From the NCBI RefSeq assembly GCF_013404595.1, contig NZ_JABVAX010000001.1, forward strand, positions 620,001-684,000: a stretch of 64,000 nt of DNA, in the 5' to 3' direction. Source of the DNA: Jannaschia marina. Its GTDB lineage: Bacteria; Pseudomonadota; Alphaproteobacteria; Rhodobacterales; Rhodobacteraceae. Of the stretch, positions 39,214 through 49,708 are shown piece after piece. Below the pieces are notes generated by a model that was given only the letters and a program-made list of their open reading frames with translations, made no database searches and had not been told where the DNA came from. The translations under genes were made by a program, and so were the position numbers. Position 1 is the stretch's first letter. Each line of letters begins with the position of its first letter.

Positions 39214-39219
39214 CGGGGA

Positions 39220-40206
39220 TCAGCGGACCTTCAGGACGATCTTGCCGATGTGGTCGCCGGCCTCCATGCGGGCGTGCGCGGCGGCGGCTTCCGAGAGGTC
39301 GAACACCTGATCCATGACCGGGGCGATGCTGCCCGCGTCGAGGAGGGGCCAGACCTGGGTTCGCAGGGCCTCGGCGATCCGGGCCTTGGCGAGGTCGGAT
39401 TGCGGGCGGAGTGTGGAGCCCGTCACCGTGAGGCGCCGCACCATGATCTGGGCGAAGTTCACCTCGGCCTTCGGGCCCTGCAGGAAGGCGATCTGGACGA
39501 GACGGCCGTCGTCGGCGAGCGCGCGCAGGTTCTGCCTGATGTAGTCGCCACCGACCATGTCGAGGATGAGGTCCGCGCCGCCGGCCGTCCGCAGGGCGGC
39601 GACCCAGTCGGTGTCGCGGTAGTTGAGCGCCTCCGCCCCGAGCTCCGCGCAGACGGCGACCTTCTCGGCGCTGCCGGCGGTGGCGAAGACGCGGGCCCCG
39701 AAGCTGCGCGCCAGCTGGATCGCGGTCGTGCCGATGCCGGACGTGCCGCCGTGGACGAGGAAGCGCTCGCCGCCCTTGAGACCGCCGCGCTCGAAGACGT
39801 TCGTCCAGACCGTGAAGTAGGTCTCGGGGAGGGCGGCGGCCTCTGCCATCGAAAGGCCCTCGGGCAGGCGCAGGGCATGGTCGGCGGGTGTCGTGGCATA
39901 CTCGGCGTAGCCGCCCCCGGGCAGGAGCGCGCAGACCCGGTCACCCGCGTGCCAGCGCGTGACGCCCGGCCCCGTCGCCGCGACGATGCCCGCGCATTCG
40001 AGACCCGGCAGGTCGGAGGCACCCTTCGGTGGGTCGTAGGCCCCCGCGCGTTGCAGGGCGTCGGGCCGGTTCACCCCCGCATGGTCGATCGCGATCAGGA
40101 TCTCGCCCGGACCGGGCGTGGGCACCGGGCGCGTGACCTCGCGCAGGACATCCGGGCCGCCGGGTGCGGAGATCTCGATCGCGCGCATCGTCTCGGGAAG
40201 GGGCAT
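39220..40206 (-). CDS. NAD(P)H:quinone oxidoreductase, PIG3-like zinc-independent MDR
   Basis: 328-aa medium-chain dehydrogenase/reductase. It has the NADPH-binding motif VHGGTSGIGTTAIQLARSFGA (about 147-167) and the PIG3-type SAEKVAVCAELGAEALNYRD. There are no structural-zinc cysteines. It probably reduces quinones using NADPH. The ATG at 40206 has an AGGAGAG site. Neighbours on the same strand are an FMN oxidase downstream and bluB upstream, without clear linkage. Confidence 0.9.
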   Translation of the reverse strand: MPLPETMRAIEISAPGGPDVLREVTRPVPTPGPGEILIAIDHAGVNRPDALQRAGAYDPPKGASDLPGLECAGIVAATGPGVTRWHAGDRVCALLPGGGYAEYATTPADHALRLPEGLSMAEAAALPETYFTVWTNVFERGGLKGGERFLVHGGTSGIGTTAIQLARSFGARVFATAGSAEKVAVCAELGAEALNYRDTDWVAALRTAGGADLILDMVGGDYIRQNLRALADDGRLVQIAFLQGPKAEVNFAQIMVRRLTVTGSTLRPQSDLAKARIAEALRTQVWPLLDAGSIAPVMDQVFDLSEAAAAHARMEAGDHIGKIVLKVR

Positions 40207-40279
40207 CGGTCTCTCCTGCGTTGTCTGCGGGATGGCTAGCAGGCGACTGCGGGGGCATCCATCCCCTACAGACGTTGCG

Positions 40280-41792
<1,513 letters not shown>

Positions 41793-41999
41793 ATGCAGGT
41801 TAGCGTTCGTGACAACAACGTCGATCAGGCCCTCCGGGCTCTGAAGAAGAAGTTGCAGCGCGAGGGTGTCTTCCGCGAGATGAAGCTGAAGCAGCATTTC
41901 GAGAAGCCCTCCGAGAAGAAGGCGCGCCAGAAGGCCGAGGCCGTCCGCCGTGCCCGCAAGCTCGCACGCAAGAAGGCGCAGCGCGAGGGGATGATGTAA
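41793..41999 (+). CDS. rpsU: 30S ribosomal protein S21
   Basis: Small basic ribosomal protein of the 30S platform, 68 aa. [20 protein letters not shown] and [20 protein letters not shown] are diagnostic, followed by the Lys/Arg-rich helix. It is a single-gene unit with its own promoter, structured leader and intrinsic terminator. Confidence 0.98.
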   Translation: MQVSVRDNNVDQALRALKKKLQREGVFREMKLKQHFEKPSEKKARQKAEAVRRARKLARKKAQREGMM

Positions 42000-42025
42000 G
42001 CCCCGGCGCAACGCCGAAGAATTGG

Positions 42026-42060
42026 AACCCCCGGGGCCGGACGGTCGCCGGGGGTTTCTT
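42026..42060 (+). terminator. intrinsic terminator after rpsU
   Basis: AACCCCCGG (42026-42034) pairs with CCGGGGGTT (42048-42056), followed by TCTT. It is 27 bp after the stop codon. Confidence 0.9.
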
Positions 42061-42070
42061 CTGTCAGGTG

Positions 42071-43468
42071 TCAGGCGCGGACGGTTGTCCAGGCGAGGCC
42101 GGCGGACAGGGCCGCGAGGGCCGCGCCGGCCCAGGCCGCCAATGCAAGGCCCGCTATGAGATCGCCACCGAGGACGAGGCCGAGAAGGGCCGTCGCCACG
42201 AGCCCGCCGATCCGGCTGATCGCGTTGTTGACCCCGGATGCCACACCCGAGCGCGCGTCGCCCGCAGCCGTCAGGACGGCGTTTGTCAGGGGCGCGACGG
42301 CAAGCGCCATACCGAAAGCCAGCAGGAGGAGCGCCGGCAGGACGTTCTCCACGTATCGGATCTCGGCCTTCGGGAGCTGCGTGAGCCAGAGGAACCCGAG
42401 CGCCACGAGCGTCGCGCCGGCGGTCAGGAGCGCGCGCGTGCCGAAGCGGTCGACGAGGTCGCCCCCCGAATAGCGCGACAGCCCGGCGATCAGGAGTGGC
42501 AGAGGGAGCATCATCAGGCCGACCGTCGTCGCCGAATGCCCCTGATCCGCGATCAAGACATAGGGCAGAAGGAGCATGAGCCCGCCGAGCGCGGCATAGA
42601 GAAAGAGCGTGAAGAGCGACAGGCCCGAGAAGGCGGCACTGGAGAAGAGGTCGAGCGGAACCATGGCCCGCGCGCCCTTCCGCCGCGCGTTCAACGTGAA
42701 GAGCGCGAGCAGGGCAACGCCCCCGGCGAGCGCCGTTGCGGTTGCCGCCGTCACCCCCCGCTCCGGCAGGGCGACGAGGGCCCAGACGAGCGCCAGCAGT
42801 CCGAGCGACACGAGCGCCGCACCCGATGCGTCGAGCGGGCTGCGCGCGTCGGCGGCGCTCTGGCTTTCGCGCACGGACCGCTGGGCGATCGCGAAGGCCG
42901 CCGCGGCGAAGGGCAGGACGGCGACGAAGGACCACCGCCAGCCGAGAAGATCGACGATCAGCCCGCCGGCGACCGGGGCCACGGCGCCGGCAGCGGCCCC
43001 GACCCCGGCCCAGGTTCCGATGGCCCGTCCGCGGGCCTCCTTGTCGTAGGCCTCGGCCAGGAGCGCGAGCGAGGTCGGTGCGATCAGCGCGGCCCCGATC
43101 CCCTCGAGCGCACGCGCGATCAGAAGGACAGGCAGAGACCACGCCACGGCGGCGAGCGCGCAGGACCCGGCGAAGATCACGAGGCCCGATTGGAACACAC
43201 GCTTGCGCCCGTAGCGATCGCCGAGCGCGCCGCCCATCAGCACGAGCGCCCCCAGCGGCAGCAGGTAGGCATTGACGATCCACTGCACCCCGGCGGCGTC
43301 GGCCCCGAAGGCGGCCTGCATCTGCGGCAGCGCCACGTTGATGATCGAGCCCAGCACGAAGGCGAGGCTCGATCCGATGGTCGTCGCGATCAGGGTGCCG
43401 CGCGGATCGTGCCCGCAGGGGGCGGCACCGCTCGCATCGGCGCAGGGCAGGGGAAGGGCGTTCGACAT
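42071..43468 (-). CDS. MFS transporter, DHA2/EmrB-QacA-like drug exporter
   Basis: 465 aa with about fourteen hydrophobic helices. The conserved MFS loop motif GALGDRYGRKRVF lies between helices 2 and 3 (about 81-93). IGSSLAFVLGSIINVALPQMQAAF at helix 1 and QWIVNAYLLPLGALVL at helix 2 are typical of the DHA2 drug:H+ antiporters. GAALIAPTSLALLAEAY is motif C-like. No adjacent regulator is present. Its end lies close to the rpsU terminator on the opposite strand. Confidence 0.9.
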   Translation of the reverse strand: MSNALPLPCADASGAAPCGHDPRGTLIATTIGSSLAFVLGSIINVALPQMQAAFGADAAGVQWIVNAYLLPLGALVLMGGALGDRYGRKRVFQSGLVIFAGSCALAAVAWSLPVLLIARALEGIGAALIAPTSLALLAEAYDKEARGRAIGTWAGVGAAAGAVAPVAGGLIVDLLGWRWSFVAVLPFAAAAFAIAQRSVRESQSAADARSPLDASGAALVSLGLLALVWALVALPERGVTAATATALAGGVALLALFTLNARRKGARAMVPLDLFSSAAFSGLSLFTLFLYAALGGLMLLLPYVLIADQGHSATTVGLMMLPLPLLIAGLSRYSGGDLVDRFGTRALLTAGATLVALGFLWLTQLPKAEIRYVENVLPALLLLAFGMALAVAPLTNAVLTAAGDARSGVASGVNNAISRIGGLVATALLGLVLGGDLIAGLALAAWAGAALAALSAGLAWTTVRA

Positions 43469-43515
43469 GGGGCGATCCTGTCAGGCCGGACGCCCCCTGT
43501 CACCGATACCGTGGC

Positions 43516-44148
43516 TCAGCCGCCGGTCGTCGTCTCGAAGCCGTCGTCGGTGATCCGGGCGACCGTCGGCCGTTCTGGCGAATGCGGGTCGATCGTGTCG
43601 TCGAAGACCTTGCTCGTGCGGACGCCCGGCACGGCCGCGAAGTCGTTCATCAGGCGATCCGGGTACCAGCGGCGGTTGACCTGGTTGAAGCCGAGCTCCT
43701 GCAGGATGCCGGAGACCGACTGGCCGCAGGTCGCCTTGTTCGCCGGCCCATGCGCCTGCACCAGCTGGAGCGCGCGCTCGGCCACCTCGGGCGAGACGGT
43801 GATCTCCTGGCTGACCATGTGGTAGGTCGGGCGGGCGTGGTAGTCGACGTAGAACTCGAGCATCGTGGGCGTGATGCCGAAGATGACGTCACCCCGCTCG
43901 GGGGCCGTCGGATGGTGCCAGGTGCCCGCCGGGTCGAAGATGACCCGCTGGCTGCCCGAAACCATGAGCGCCGAATGGCCGCCCGCGCCAGAGCGGTTGT
44001 TGATCGCCGTGAAGAGCGTGAGCGTGGTCGGCCCTTCGGCGCGATAGGCGCGACGCTCCACCTCCTCGAGCGGGGCGTAGACGTTGTCGGCCCCGCAGGC
44101 GGCCAGAACCGGCAGCAGGGCCGCGAGGGCGAGCGCGCGAAGGGCCAT
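43516..44148 (-). CDS. lipoprotein with possible permuted papain-like fold
   Basis: 210 aa. Lipobox LAAC with Cys18. An N-terminal His block (SGAGGHSALMV, His58) precedes a Cys block (ATCGQSVSGILQ, Cys141). That His-before-Cys order resembles circularly permuted NlpC/P60 or YiiX-like proteins, which act on peptidoglycan or lipids. RVIFDPAGTWHHP between them also fits. I cannot name the family with certainty. The ATG at 44148 begins the lipoprotein signal; the frame upstream covers the cytochrome oxidase subunit gene. It follows that gene by 2 bp. Confidence 0.7.
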   Translation of the reverse strand: MALRALALAALLPVLAACGADNVYAPLEEVERRAYRAEGPTTLTLFTAINNRSGAGGHSALMVSGSQRVIFDPAGTWHHPTAPERGDVIFGITPTMLEFYVDYHARPTYHMVSQEITVSPEVAERALQLVQAHGPANKATCGQSVSGILQELGFNQVNRRWYPDRLMNDFAAVPGVRTSKVFDDTIDPHSPERPTVARITDDGFETTTGG

Positions 44149-44150
44149 GG

Positions 44151-44288
44151 TCAGGTCCGGAAGATGGCGAGGAAGATCAGGATCGCGATGATGACGATCA
44201 CGGCCCATTTTGTGAAGGTCATGAACCCGGCAAACGTCTTCTCCTGCTCGGTGATGTCCATGCTTCCCGGCTTGTGTTCCTCGGTCAT
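44151..44288 (-). CDS. aa3-type cytochrome c oxidase subunit IV
   Basis: 45-aa single-span subunit of the alphaproteobacterial aa3 cytochrome oxidase. The N-terminal polar part MTEEHKPGSMDITEQEKTFA and the aromatic start of the helix (GFMTFTKWAVIVIIAILIFL) are diagnostic of this short family. In related genomes it sits away from the main oxidase operon, as here. Its stop lies 2 bp before the lipoprotein gene. Confidence 0.88.
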   Translation of the reverse strand: MTEEHKPGSMDITEQEKTFAGFMTFTKWAVIVIIAILIFLAIFRT

Positions 44289-44352
44289 CTATCGGTCCTT
44301 CGGTCGTCGCGATTGCTTTCGGCTCGTCCTCTAGCGGAAGTCCCGGCGGGTG

Positions 44353-44841
44353 TCACGATGTCGCGGGCGCATCGGGCTGCGCCAATGTGTCCGCCGCTTC
44401 GGCGGTTTCCTCCAGCGCCCGGGCGAGGCGAAATCCGATCCGCTCGGGCGTCGGGTCGTCCGCGGGCTTCGGCACGGCGCGCAGCAGCACGTTGAGCTGG
44501 CTGACATGCTGTATGGCCTGCACCGGAAGGCCGTCGTCGTCCACACCCGAGAAGGTGACGAGATCCGGCGCATGGAAACCGACCCCCTGGATGCGCAGCA
44601 CGCCCGACGGCCCGCCGGCGAAGGCCATCGCGGCGACCTCGCCGTCGCTCAGCGCCTCCTCGAAGGCCTTGAGGTGCAGGATCACGCGCTGAAAGGCCCA
44701 TTCCGCCGGGCTCTTGTCCGCCCGGGCGGCCACTTTCGGCGGCACCGGGACGGCGTGGTCGCGCCCGTCGGCGCGCAGGTCGGCGCAACGGTCGAGGGCG
44801 GCCGACTCCATCGCCTCGGCGGTCGTGTGCTGGCTGTTCAT
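44353..44841 (-). CDS. conserved hypothetical protein, 162 aa
   Basis: I do not recognise a named function; it resembles a small conserved family of Rhodobacterales hypotheticals. The N-terminus is polar, followed by PAEWAFQRVILHLKAFEEAL (helical) and a beta-rich core (AAMAFAGGPSGVLRIQGVGFHAPDLVTFSGVDDDG, then VQAIQHVSQLNVLLRAVPK). There is no signal peptide or catalytic motif. It is a single gene between the oxidase subunit and the MBL hydrolase. Confidence 0.72.
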   Translation of the reverse strand: MNSQHTTAEAMESAALDRCADLRADGRDHAVPVPPKVAARADKSPAEWAFQRVILHLKAFEEALSDGEVAAMAFAGGPSGVLRIQGVGFHAPDLVTFSGVDDDGLPVQAIQHVSQLNVLLRAVPKPADDPTPERIGFRLARALEETAEAADTLAQPDAPATS

Positions 44842-44888
44842 GGACGTACTCTGCCGGTCCGGCGCGGCGCGCGCAACTCAGACCGTCA

Positions 44889-45941
44889 TCAGACCGCCTG
44901 CCAGAGCCAGACACCGTCGTCGCGGGTGGTGCGGGTGACGCGGCCCGTCAGATGCAGGTGCCGCAGATGGGCGATCGCCTCGAAGAAGGCGAGGCCGTAG
45001 AGTGCGCCTTCCACCCTGCGCTTGAAGAGCGGCGCGAAGCACGCGCCGCCGGTGCGCGGCACGTCGAGGTGCGCCTCCAGCCGGTCGAGCGCGGTGACGT
45101 GATTCTGCCGCAGGCTCGCCATGCGCTTGGGCAGGCCGCGATAGGGCAGCTTGTGCCCGGGCAGGACCAAATGATCTGGCCGGGCGAGCGGCGCGAGCCG
45201 GTCGCAGGCGGCGAGCCAGTCGCCGATGGGGTCGGCATTGGCTTCCGTCGGGTAGAGGCCAAGGTTCGGGGAGATGCCCGGCAGAAGTTGATCGCCGCCC
45301 AGAACGAGGTCGCCGCCCATCTCGTAGAGGACCGCATGTTCCGCCGCGTGCCCGTCGCCGCGCGCCACGTGCCAGCGGCGATTGCCGAGCGTGACCTCCT
45401 CGCCCTCCCGCAGTCGGGTGAAGCCGAGCGGAAGGGGGGCGACGATGTCGGCGAAGTTGAACGGCCGCTCGGTCGCGCGCGCGGCCAGAATGTCCGGGTC
45501 CATGCCCCAGCGGCGGCAGAACTCTATGGTTTCGGCTGGCGGCAGCGGCTGATCGTCGAGGGTGAGCATCCGCGCCATGAGCCAGGCCGTGCGGGTCATC
45601 AGAAGCTCCGCGCCCTCGCCCTGCAGCCAGCCGGCCAGACCGACGTGATCGGGGTGGTGGTGCGTGACGAGAAGGCGCGTGATCGGCCGCCCGCCGAGCG
45701 GGCCCCCGCGCAGCCTGTCCACGATGGCCCGCGTCCGCTTCGTGTCGAAGCCCGTGTCGACCATCGCCCAGCCGTCGTCTTCGCGCAGGAAGTAGACGTT
45801 CACGTGATCGAGCGCCATCGGTAGCGGCAGTCGCGCCCAGAGGACGCCCTCGGCCACCTCGACGGCCTCGCCCTCGGCGGGCGGCTCGGCCCAGGGGAAC
45901 GTCAGGCCGGCATAGCCGTCGGGCAGGTCACTCTTTCCCAT
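44889..45941 (-). CDS. metallo-beta-lactamase-fold hydrolase
   Basis: 350 aa. The metal motif HxHxDH is present as THHHPDH (93-99). Further ligands appear in RGDGHAAEHAVL and in GHKLPYRGLPKR. The C-terminal 100 residues form a helical cap as in LACTB2- or hydroxyacylglutathione-hydrolase-like members. The substrate is unknown. The Shine-Dalgarno AGGAAGAGG is part of the dispersed GAGTATTTC-type box just upstream. It may be cotranscribed with the acyl-CoA dehydrogenase, about 100 bp upstream on the same strand. Confidence 0.88.
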   Translation of the reverse strand: MGKSDLPDGYAGLTFPWAEPPAEGEAVEVAEGVLWARLPLPMALDHVNVYFLREDDGWAMVDTGFDTKRTRAIVDRLRGGPLGGRPITRLLVTHHHPDHVGLAGWLQGEGAELLMTRTAWLMARMLTLDDQPLPPAETIEFCRRWGMDPDILAARATERPFNFADIVAPLPLGFTRLREGEEVTLGNRRWHVARGDGHAAEHAVLYEMGGDLVLGGDQLLPGISPNLGLYPTEANADPIGDWLAACDRLAPLARPDHLVLPGHKLPYRGLPKRMASLRQNHVTALDRLEAHLDVPRTGGACFAPLFKRRVEGALYGLAFFEAIAHLRHLHLTGRVTRTTRDDGVWLWQAV

Positions 45942-45950
45942 GTGCCGCCT

Positions 45951-46029
45951 CTTCCTGCCCGAAATACTCCGGGGAGCGCGAGGGGCTGGCCCCTCGTAAA
46001 AGGACGTAGCGCGAGGGGCCAGCCCCTCG
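45951..46029. repeat. dispersed intergenic repeat: box plus paired palindromes
   Basis: On the minus strand GGAGTATTTCGGGCAGGAAG occupies 45951-45970. Beside it are two 18-bp palindromes that are reverse complements of each other: CGAGGGGCTGGCCCCTCG (45979-45996) and CGAGGGGCCAGCCCCTCG (46012-46029). Together they can form a long stem with a short loop. The same palindrome pair ends the window at 63948-63998. Confidence 0.8.
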
Positions 46030-46040
46030 CGTCGCCCGGC

Positions 46041-47711
46041 TCACGCCGCGATCACCTCGGTCGAGACGGCATAGAGCTCCTCCGCCCCGGTGCGGGCCTT
46101 GGCCATCTCGGCCATCGCTTCGGGCAGCATCCGGCCGGCGGCGTAATTGGCCAGTGGCGCGCGCGCGGCGTCGGCGGCCGCCCCTTTCAGGTGGTAGTAG
46201 GCCCCGAGCACCCGCGCGAAGGCCGCAAGATAGGCCACGGCCCCGGCGAAGCGGTCCTGCATGTCCTGCGCGAGCATCCACTCGGTCAGCGCGCGCAGGT
46301 GCCCGGCCGCATCGGTGAGCGCCGCGTGGCCGAAGCCCTCGATCTCGTCGAGGAGGGCGTATGCCGCCGCGCCACCGTCCATCAGCTTGCGGCCCACGAG
46401 GTCCATCGCCTGAATGCCGTTCGTGCCTTCGTAAATCGCGGTGACGCGCACGTCGCGGAGGTACTGCGCGGCCCCCGTCTCCTCGACGAAGCCCATGCCG
46501 CCGTGCACTTGGATCCCGTCCTGCGCGACCTTGATGCCGGTGTCGGTGCCGAAGGCCTTGGCGATGGGCGTCAGGAAGGCACCGCGCGCCTTCCAGGCGG
46601 CGTCGCCCGTGGCCTTGGCCATGTCGAGCGAAACGGCGCAGTCCATCGCGATCGCGCGGGTCGCAAAGGTGTCGGCCTTCATGCCCAGAACCATGCGACG
46701 AACGTCGGCGTGTTCGAGGATGTGGTCGGCGTCGCGGCCGGTCTTGCCCTGCTTGCGGTCGAGCGCATAGCCGATGGCGTGCTGCATCGCGGCTTCGGCC
46801 ACGCCGAGGCCCTGCACGCCCACGCCGAGGCGGGCGTTGTTCATCATCGTGAACATCGCGGCCATTCCATCGTGCGGCTCGCCGACGAGCCAGCCGGTCG
46901 CGCCGTCGTACTCCATGACCGCGGTGGGCGATCCGTGCAGGCCGAGCTTGTGCTCGAGCGAGACGACCTTGAGCGTATTGGCGACGCCCACGCTTCCATC
47001 CTCGTTCGGCAGGCGCTTCGGGACCATGAAGAGCGAGATGCCCTTGGTGCCTGGCCCGGCATCGGGCAGGCGCGCGAGGACGAGGTGGCAGACGTTCTCG
47101 GAGAAGTCGTTATCGCCCCAGGAGATGTAGATCTTCTGCCCGGTCACAGCATAAGTACCGTCGCCGTTCGGCTCGGCCTTCGTACGCAGCGCGCCGACGT
47201 CGGAGCCGGCCTGCGGCTCGGTCAGGTTCATCGTGCCGCACCACTCGCCGGAGATGAGCTTCGGGATGTAGAGGTCCTTGATCTCGTCGGAGGCGTGGGC
47301 TTCCAGCGCCTCGATCTGACCCTGCGTCATGAGCGGGTTGAGCTGCAGCGAGAGGCAGGCCGAGCTGATCATCTCGTTCACGCCCATCGTCAGCGTGATC
47401 GGCAGGCCCATGCCGCCGTGTTCGGGGTCGGCGGACATGCCGACCCAACCGCCCTCCGCGATGGCGGCGAAGCCCTCGGCGAACCCGGGCGACGTGCGCA
47501 CGACGCCGTTCTCCAGCGTCGCGGGCGTCAGGTCACCGGCACGGTTCAGGGGGGCGAGCACCTCTTCGCACATCTTGCCGGCCTCGGTCAGGATCGCCTC
47601 GACCGTGTCGGGCGTGGCTTCGGCGAAGGTCTCGGTCGCGGCGACTTTCTCGAAGCCGACGACGTGATCGAGGACGAAGCGCAGTTCGGAGACGGGCGCG
47701 CGATAGGGCAT
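46041..47711 (-). CDS. acyl-CoA dehydrogenase, DmdC-like long form
   Basis: FAD enzyme making a double bond in an acyl-CoA, 556 aa, longer than the usual 380-aa family. The N-terminus MPYRAPVSELRFVLDHVVG and ILTEAGKMCEEVLAPLNRAGD match the group containing 3-methylmercaptopropionyl-CoA dehydrogenase (DMSP degradation) and other short-chain enzymes. Core motifs are MNLTEPQAGSDVGAL (about 160-174), KIYISWGDND and GHAALTDAAGHLR in the extra C-terminal domain. No other DMSP gene is nearby, so the specific substrate is open. Confidence 0.9.
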   Translation of the reverse strand: MPYRAPVSELRFVLDHVVGFEKVAATETFAEATPDTVEAILTEAGKMCEEVLAPLNRAGDLTPATLENGVVRTSPGFAEGFAAIAEGGWVGMSADPEHGGMGLPITLTMGVNEMISSACLSLQLNPLMTQGQIEALEAHASDEIKDLYIPKLISGEWCGTMNLTEPQAGSDVGALRTKAEPNGDGTYAVTGQKIYISWGDNDFSENVCHLVLARLPDAGPGTKGISLFMVPKRLPNEDGSVGVANTLKVVSLEHKLGLHGSPTAVMEYDGATGWLVGEPHDGMAAMFTMMNNARLGVGVQGLGVAEAAMQHAIGYALDRKQGKTGRDADHILEHADVRRMVLGMKADTFATRAIAMDCAVSLDMAKATGDAAWKARGAFLTPIAKAFGTDTGIKVAQDGIQVHGGMGFVEETGAAQYLRDVRVTAIYEGTNGIQAMDLVGRKLMDGGAAAYALLDEIEGFGHAALTDAAGHLRALTEWMLAQDMQDRFAGAVAYLAAFARVLGAYYHLKGAAADAARAPLANYAAGRMLPEAMAEMAKARTGAEELYAVSTEVIAA

Positions 47712-47784
47712 CTGGAACCTCCCAATTCAGGATGGGGACCGATATAGGTCCGAAACTTGGCTCGAAACTAGGGTGCGCGCCCCC

Positions 47785-48753
47785 ATGGTATCAACCGAAA
47801 CACAGCGTCACGGGCCCCGCGTCCTCACGCCGCAGCAGGTGCCGGAGGCGGCGGAGGTGCTGCGCGCGGGCGGGCTTCTCGCCTTCCCCACGGAGACGGT
47901 CTACGGCCTTGGCGCGGATGCCACCGACGGTCGGGCCGTCGCGCGGATCTTCGCGGCCAAGGGGCGGCCCGCGTTCAACCCGCTGATCGTCCACGTCCGC
48001 GACGCGGCCGCCGCGGAGGCCTTTGCACATTTCGGCGCCACCGCGCGCGACCTGGCCGCTCTATTCTGGCCCGGACCCCTGACGCTCGTGCTGCCGCTCC
48101 GCGCGGGCCACGGTCTGTCGCCTCTGGTGACGGCGGGCCTCGATACGGTGGCCGTTCGGGTTCCGGCCGCGCCGCTCGCACGTGATCTGCTGCGCGCCAC
48201 GGGGCGGCCCGTCGCCGCGCCGTCGGCCAATCCCTCGGGCCGGGTGTCGGCCACACGGGCGGCGCATGTGCTCGAGGGTCTTGGAGATCGCGTCGATGCG
48301 GTGCTTGATGGCGGGGCCTGCGCGGTCGGCCTTGAGTCGACGATCCTGCGCAGCGGGCCTCCCGCCCTCCTGCGCGAGGGCGGGCTTGCCGCCGAGGAGA
48401 TCGAGGCGGCGCTCGGACACCCGTTGCCGCGCGACGTGACGCCCGGCAAAGTACAGGCCCCGGGTCAGCTTTCGTCGCATTACGCGCCCGCGCGGCCCGT
48501 GCGGCTCGATGTGACGGAGCCGTCACCCGATGCCGCCTGGCTTGGCTTCGGGCCAGTCAAGGGCGATCTCAGCCTCTCGCCCGACGGGGACGTGGTGGAG
48601 GCCGCGGCCAACCTCTTCGATCACCTGCACCGCATCGACGCGCTGGCCGCGTCTCAGGGCCGCGACCGCATCGACGTGGCCCCGATCCCCGAGGCGGGGC
48701 TCGGCCGCGCGATCAACGACCGGCTCCGCCGGGCCGCCGCGCCGCGCATGTGA
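47785..48753 (+). CDS. L-threonylcarbamoyladenylate synthase, Sua5 type
   Basis: First step of tRNA t6A37 formation: threonine, bicarbonate and ATP give threonylcarbamoyl-AMP. 322 aa. The YrdC domain (about 10-200) has LLAFPTETVYGLGADA and KGRPAFNPLIVHV. SANPSGRVSATRAAHV follows, and a C-terminal Sua5 extension begins near residue 225 (PGQLSSHYAPARPV). The ATG at 47785 is preferred; a GTG four codons earlier is also possible. Confidence 0.93.
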   Translation: MVSTETQRHGPRVLTPQQVPEAAEVLRAGGLLAFPTETVYGLGADATDGRAVARIFAAKGRPAFNPLIVHVRDAAAAEAFAHFGATARDLAALFWPGPLTLVLPLRAGHGLSPLVTAGLDTVAVRVPAAPLARDLLRATGRPVAAPSANPSGRVSATRAAHVLEGLGDRVDAVLDGGACAVGLESTILRSGPPALLREGGLAAEEIEAALGHPLPRDVTPGKVQAPGQLSSHYAPARPVRLDVTEPSPDAAWLGFGPVKGDLSLSPDGDVVEAAANLFDHLHRIDALAASQGRDRIDVAPIPEAGLGRAINDRLRRAAAPRM

Positions 48754-48816
48754 TGCCATACTCATGCCGCAGGCGTGATTTCCTATGAGGGGCGTGTTTC
48801 GCTAGGCAGGTCCACG

Positions 48817-49614
48817 ATGTTGACCTTTTTTCGATTCCTTCTGCTGGCCGCGGCGCTGACGCTGATGACGCCGTTCGGCGCGCGTGCGCAGGTCTCCGAC
48901 GTGTCGCAGGTGATCTCGGTCGAGGTCATGCCCGGCTGGCGGCGGACCGACGGCAGCCATGTCGCCGGGCTGCGTATCCGGCTGAAACCGGGGTGGAAGA
49001 CCTACTGGCGTACCGCCGGCAGCGCCGGGATCTCCCCGCAGATGGATTGGCGCGGGTCGCGCAACGTGCGCTCGGTGACGCCGGCCTGGCCCACGCCAAC
49101 GGTCTTCCGGCAGGGCAACGCGCTTTCCATCGGCTACGACAGCGACTTCGTTCTGCCCCTCGTCGTGCAGCCCGGAGCCGGTGCGGCCGACCTGCGCGGC
49201 CGGCTCGACATCGGGGTCTGCGCCGATATCTGCCTGCCCGCGCGCGTGCAGGTCTCGGCGGTGCTCCCGCCGGCGGGGGCGACAGATACCGCGATCTCCG
49301 CCGCGCTCTCGGATCGGCCGCGGCAGGTAGCGGCGCGGGCCCGGTGCTTCCTGCGGCCCATCGACCACGGCTTCGCGATCACCGGTCAGATCGAGGTGCC
49401 CGCGCAGGGCCGCAACGAGACGGTGGTGTTCGAGATGGCGAACCCGAACGTCTGGGTCACCGATTCCGCGGTGACGCGGCGCGGAGGGCGCATCGACGCG
49501 ACCGCGCAGCTGCTGGCCTCCGGCAATCGCGCCTTCACCGTCGACCGCAGCCGCATCCGGATGACGGTGATCGGGTCGCGCGGGGCGGTGGAGGTGCGCG
49601 GGTGCACCGGATGA
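48817..49614 (+). CDS. exported DsbD N-terminal-domain protein
   Basis: 265 aa. Signal peptide up to about residue 24 (GARAQ). It then carries the DsbD alpha-like immunoglobulin domain: WKTYWRTAGSAGISPQMDW and the redox-type Cys pair in GVCADICLPA. The membrane and thioredoxin domains of full DsbD are absent, so this is a free-standing periplasmic domain. It probably passes electrons to, or holds, partner thiols. The ATG at 48817 begins the signal peptide. The next gene is the small heat-shock-like unit. Confidence 0.86.
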   Translation: MLTFFRFLLLAAALTLMTPFGARAQVSDVSQVISVEVMPGWRRTDGSHVAGLRIRLKPGWKTYWRTAGSAGISPQMDWRGSRNVRSVTPAWPTPTVFRQGNALSIGYDSDFVLPLVVQPGAGAADLRGRLDIGVCADICLPARVQVSAVLPPAGATDTAISAALSDRPRQVAARARCFLRPIDHGFAITGQIEVPAQGRNETVVFEMANPNVWVTDSAVTRRGGRIDATAQLLASGNRAFTVDRSRIRMTVIGSRGAVEVRGCTG

Positions 49615-49655
49615 GCGCGCATCACGGCAAAATGTCGCGGTCTGCGCATCTTTCC

Positions 49656-49684
49656 CTTGAAGCCCCCGCCGCACCGCTCCAACT
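49656..49684 (+). promoter_or_regulatory. candidate sigma-32 (RpoH) promoter before a 46-aa gene
   Basis: TCTTTCCCTTGAA ends with the -35 core CTTGAA (49656-49661). After 15 bp comes CTCCAACT (49677-49684), resembling the CCCCATNT -10 element. The coding start is 25 bp downstream. Heat-shock control is inferred from these matches only. Confidence 0.45.
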
Positions 49685-49708
49685 TATGAGTGGAAGAGGA
49701 GAGGACGC

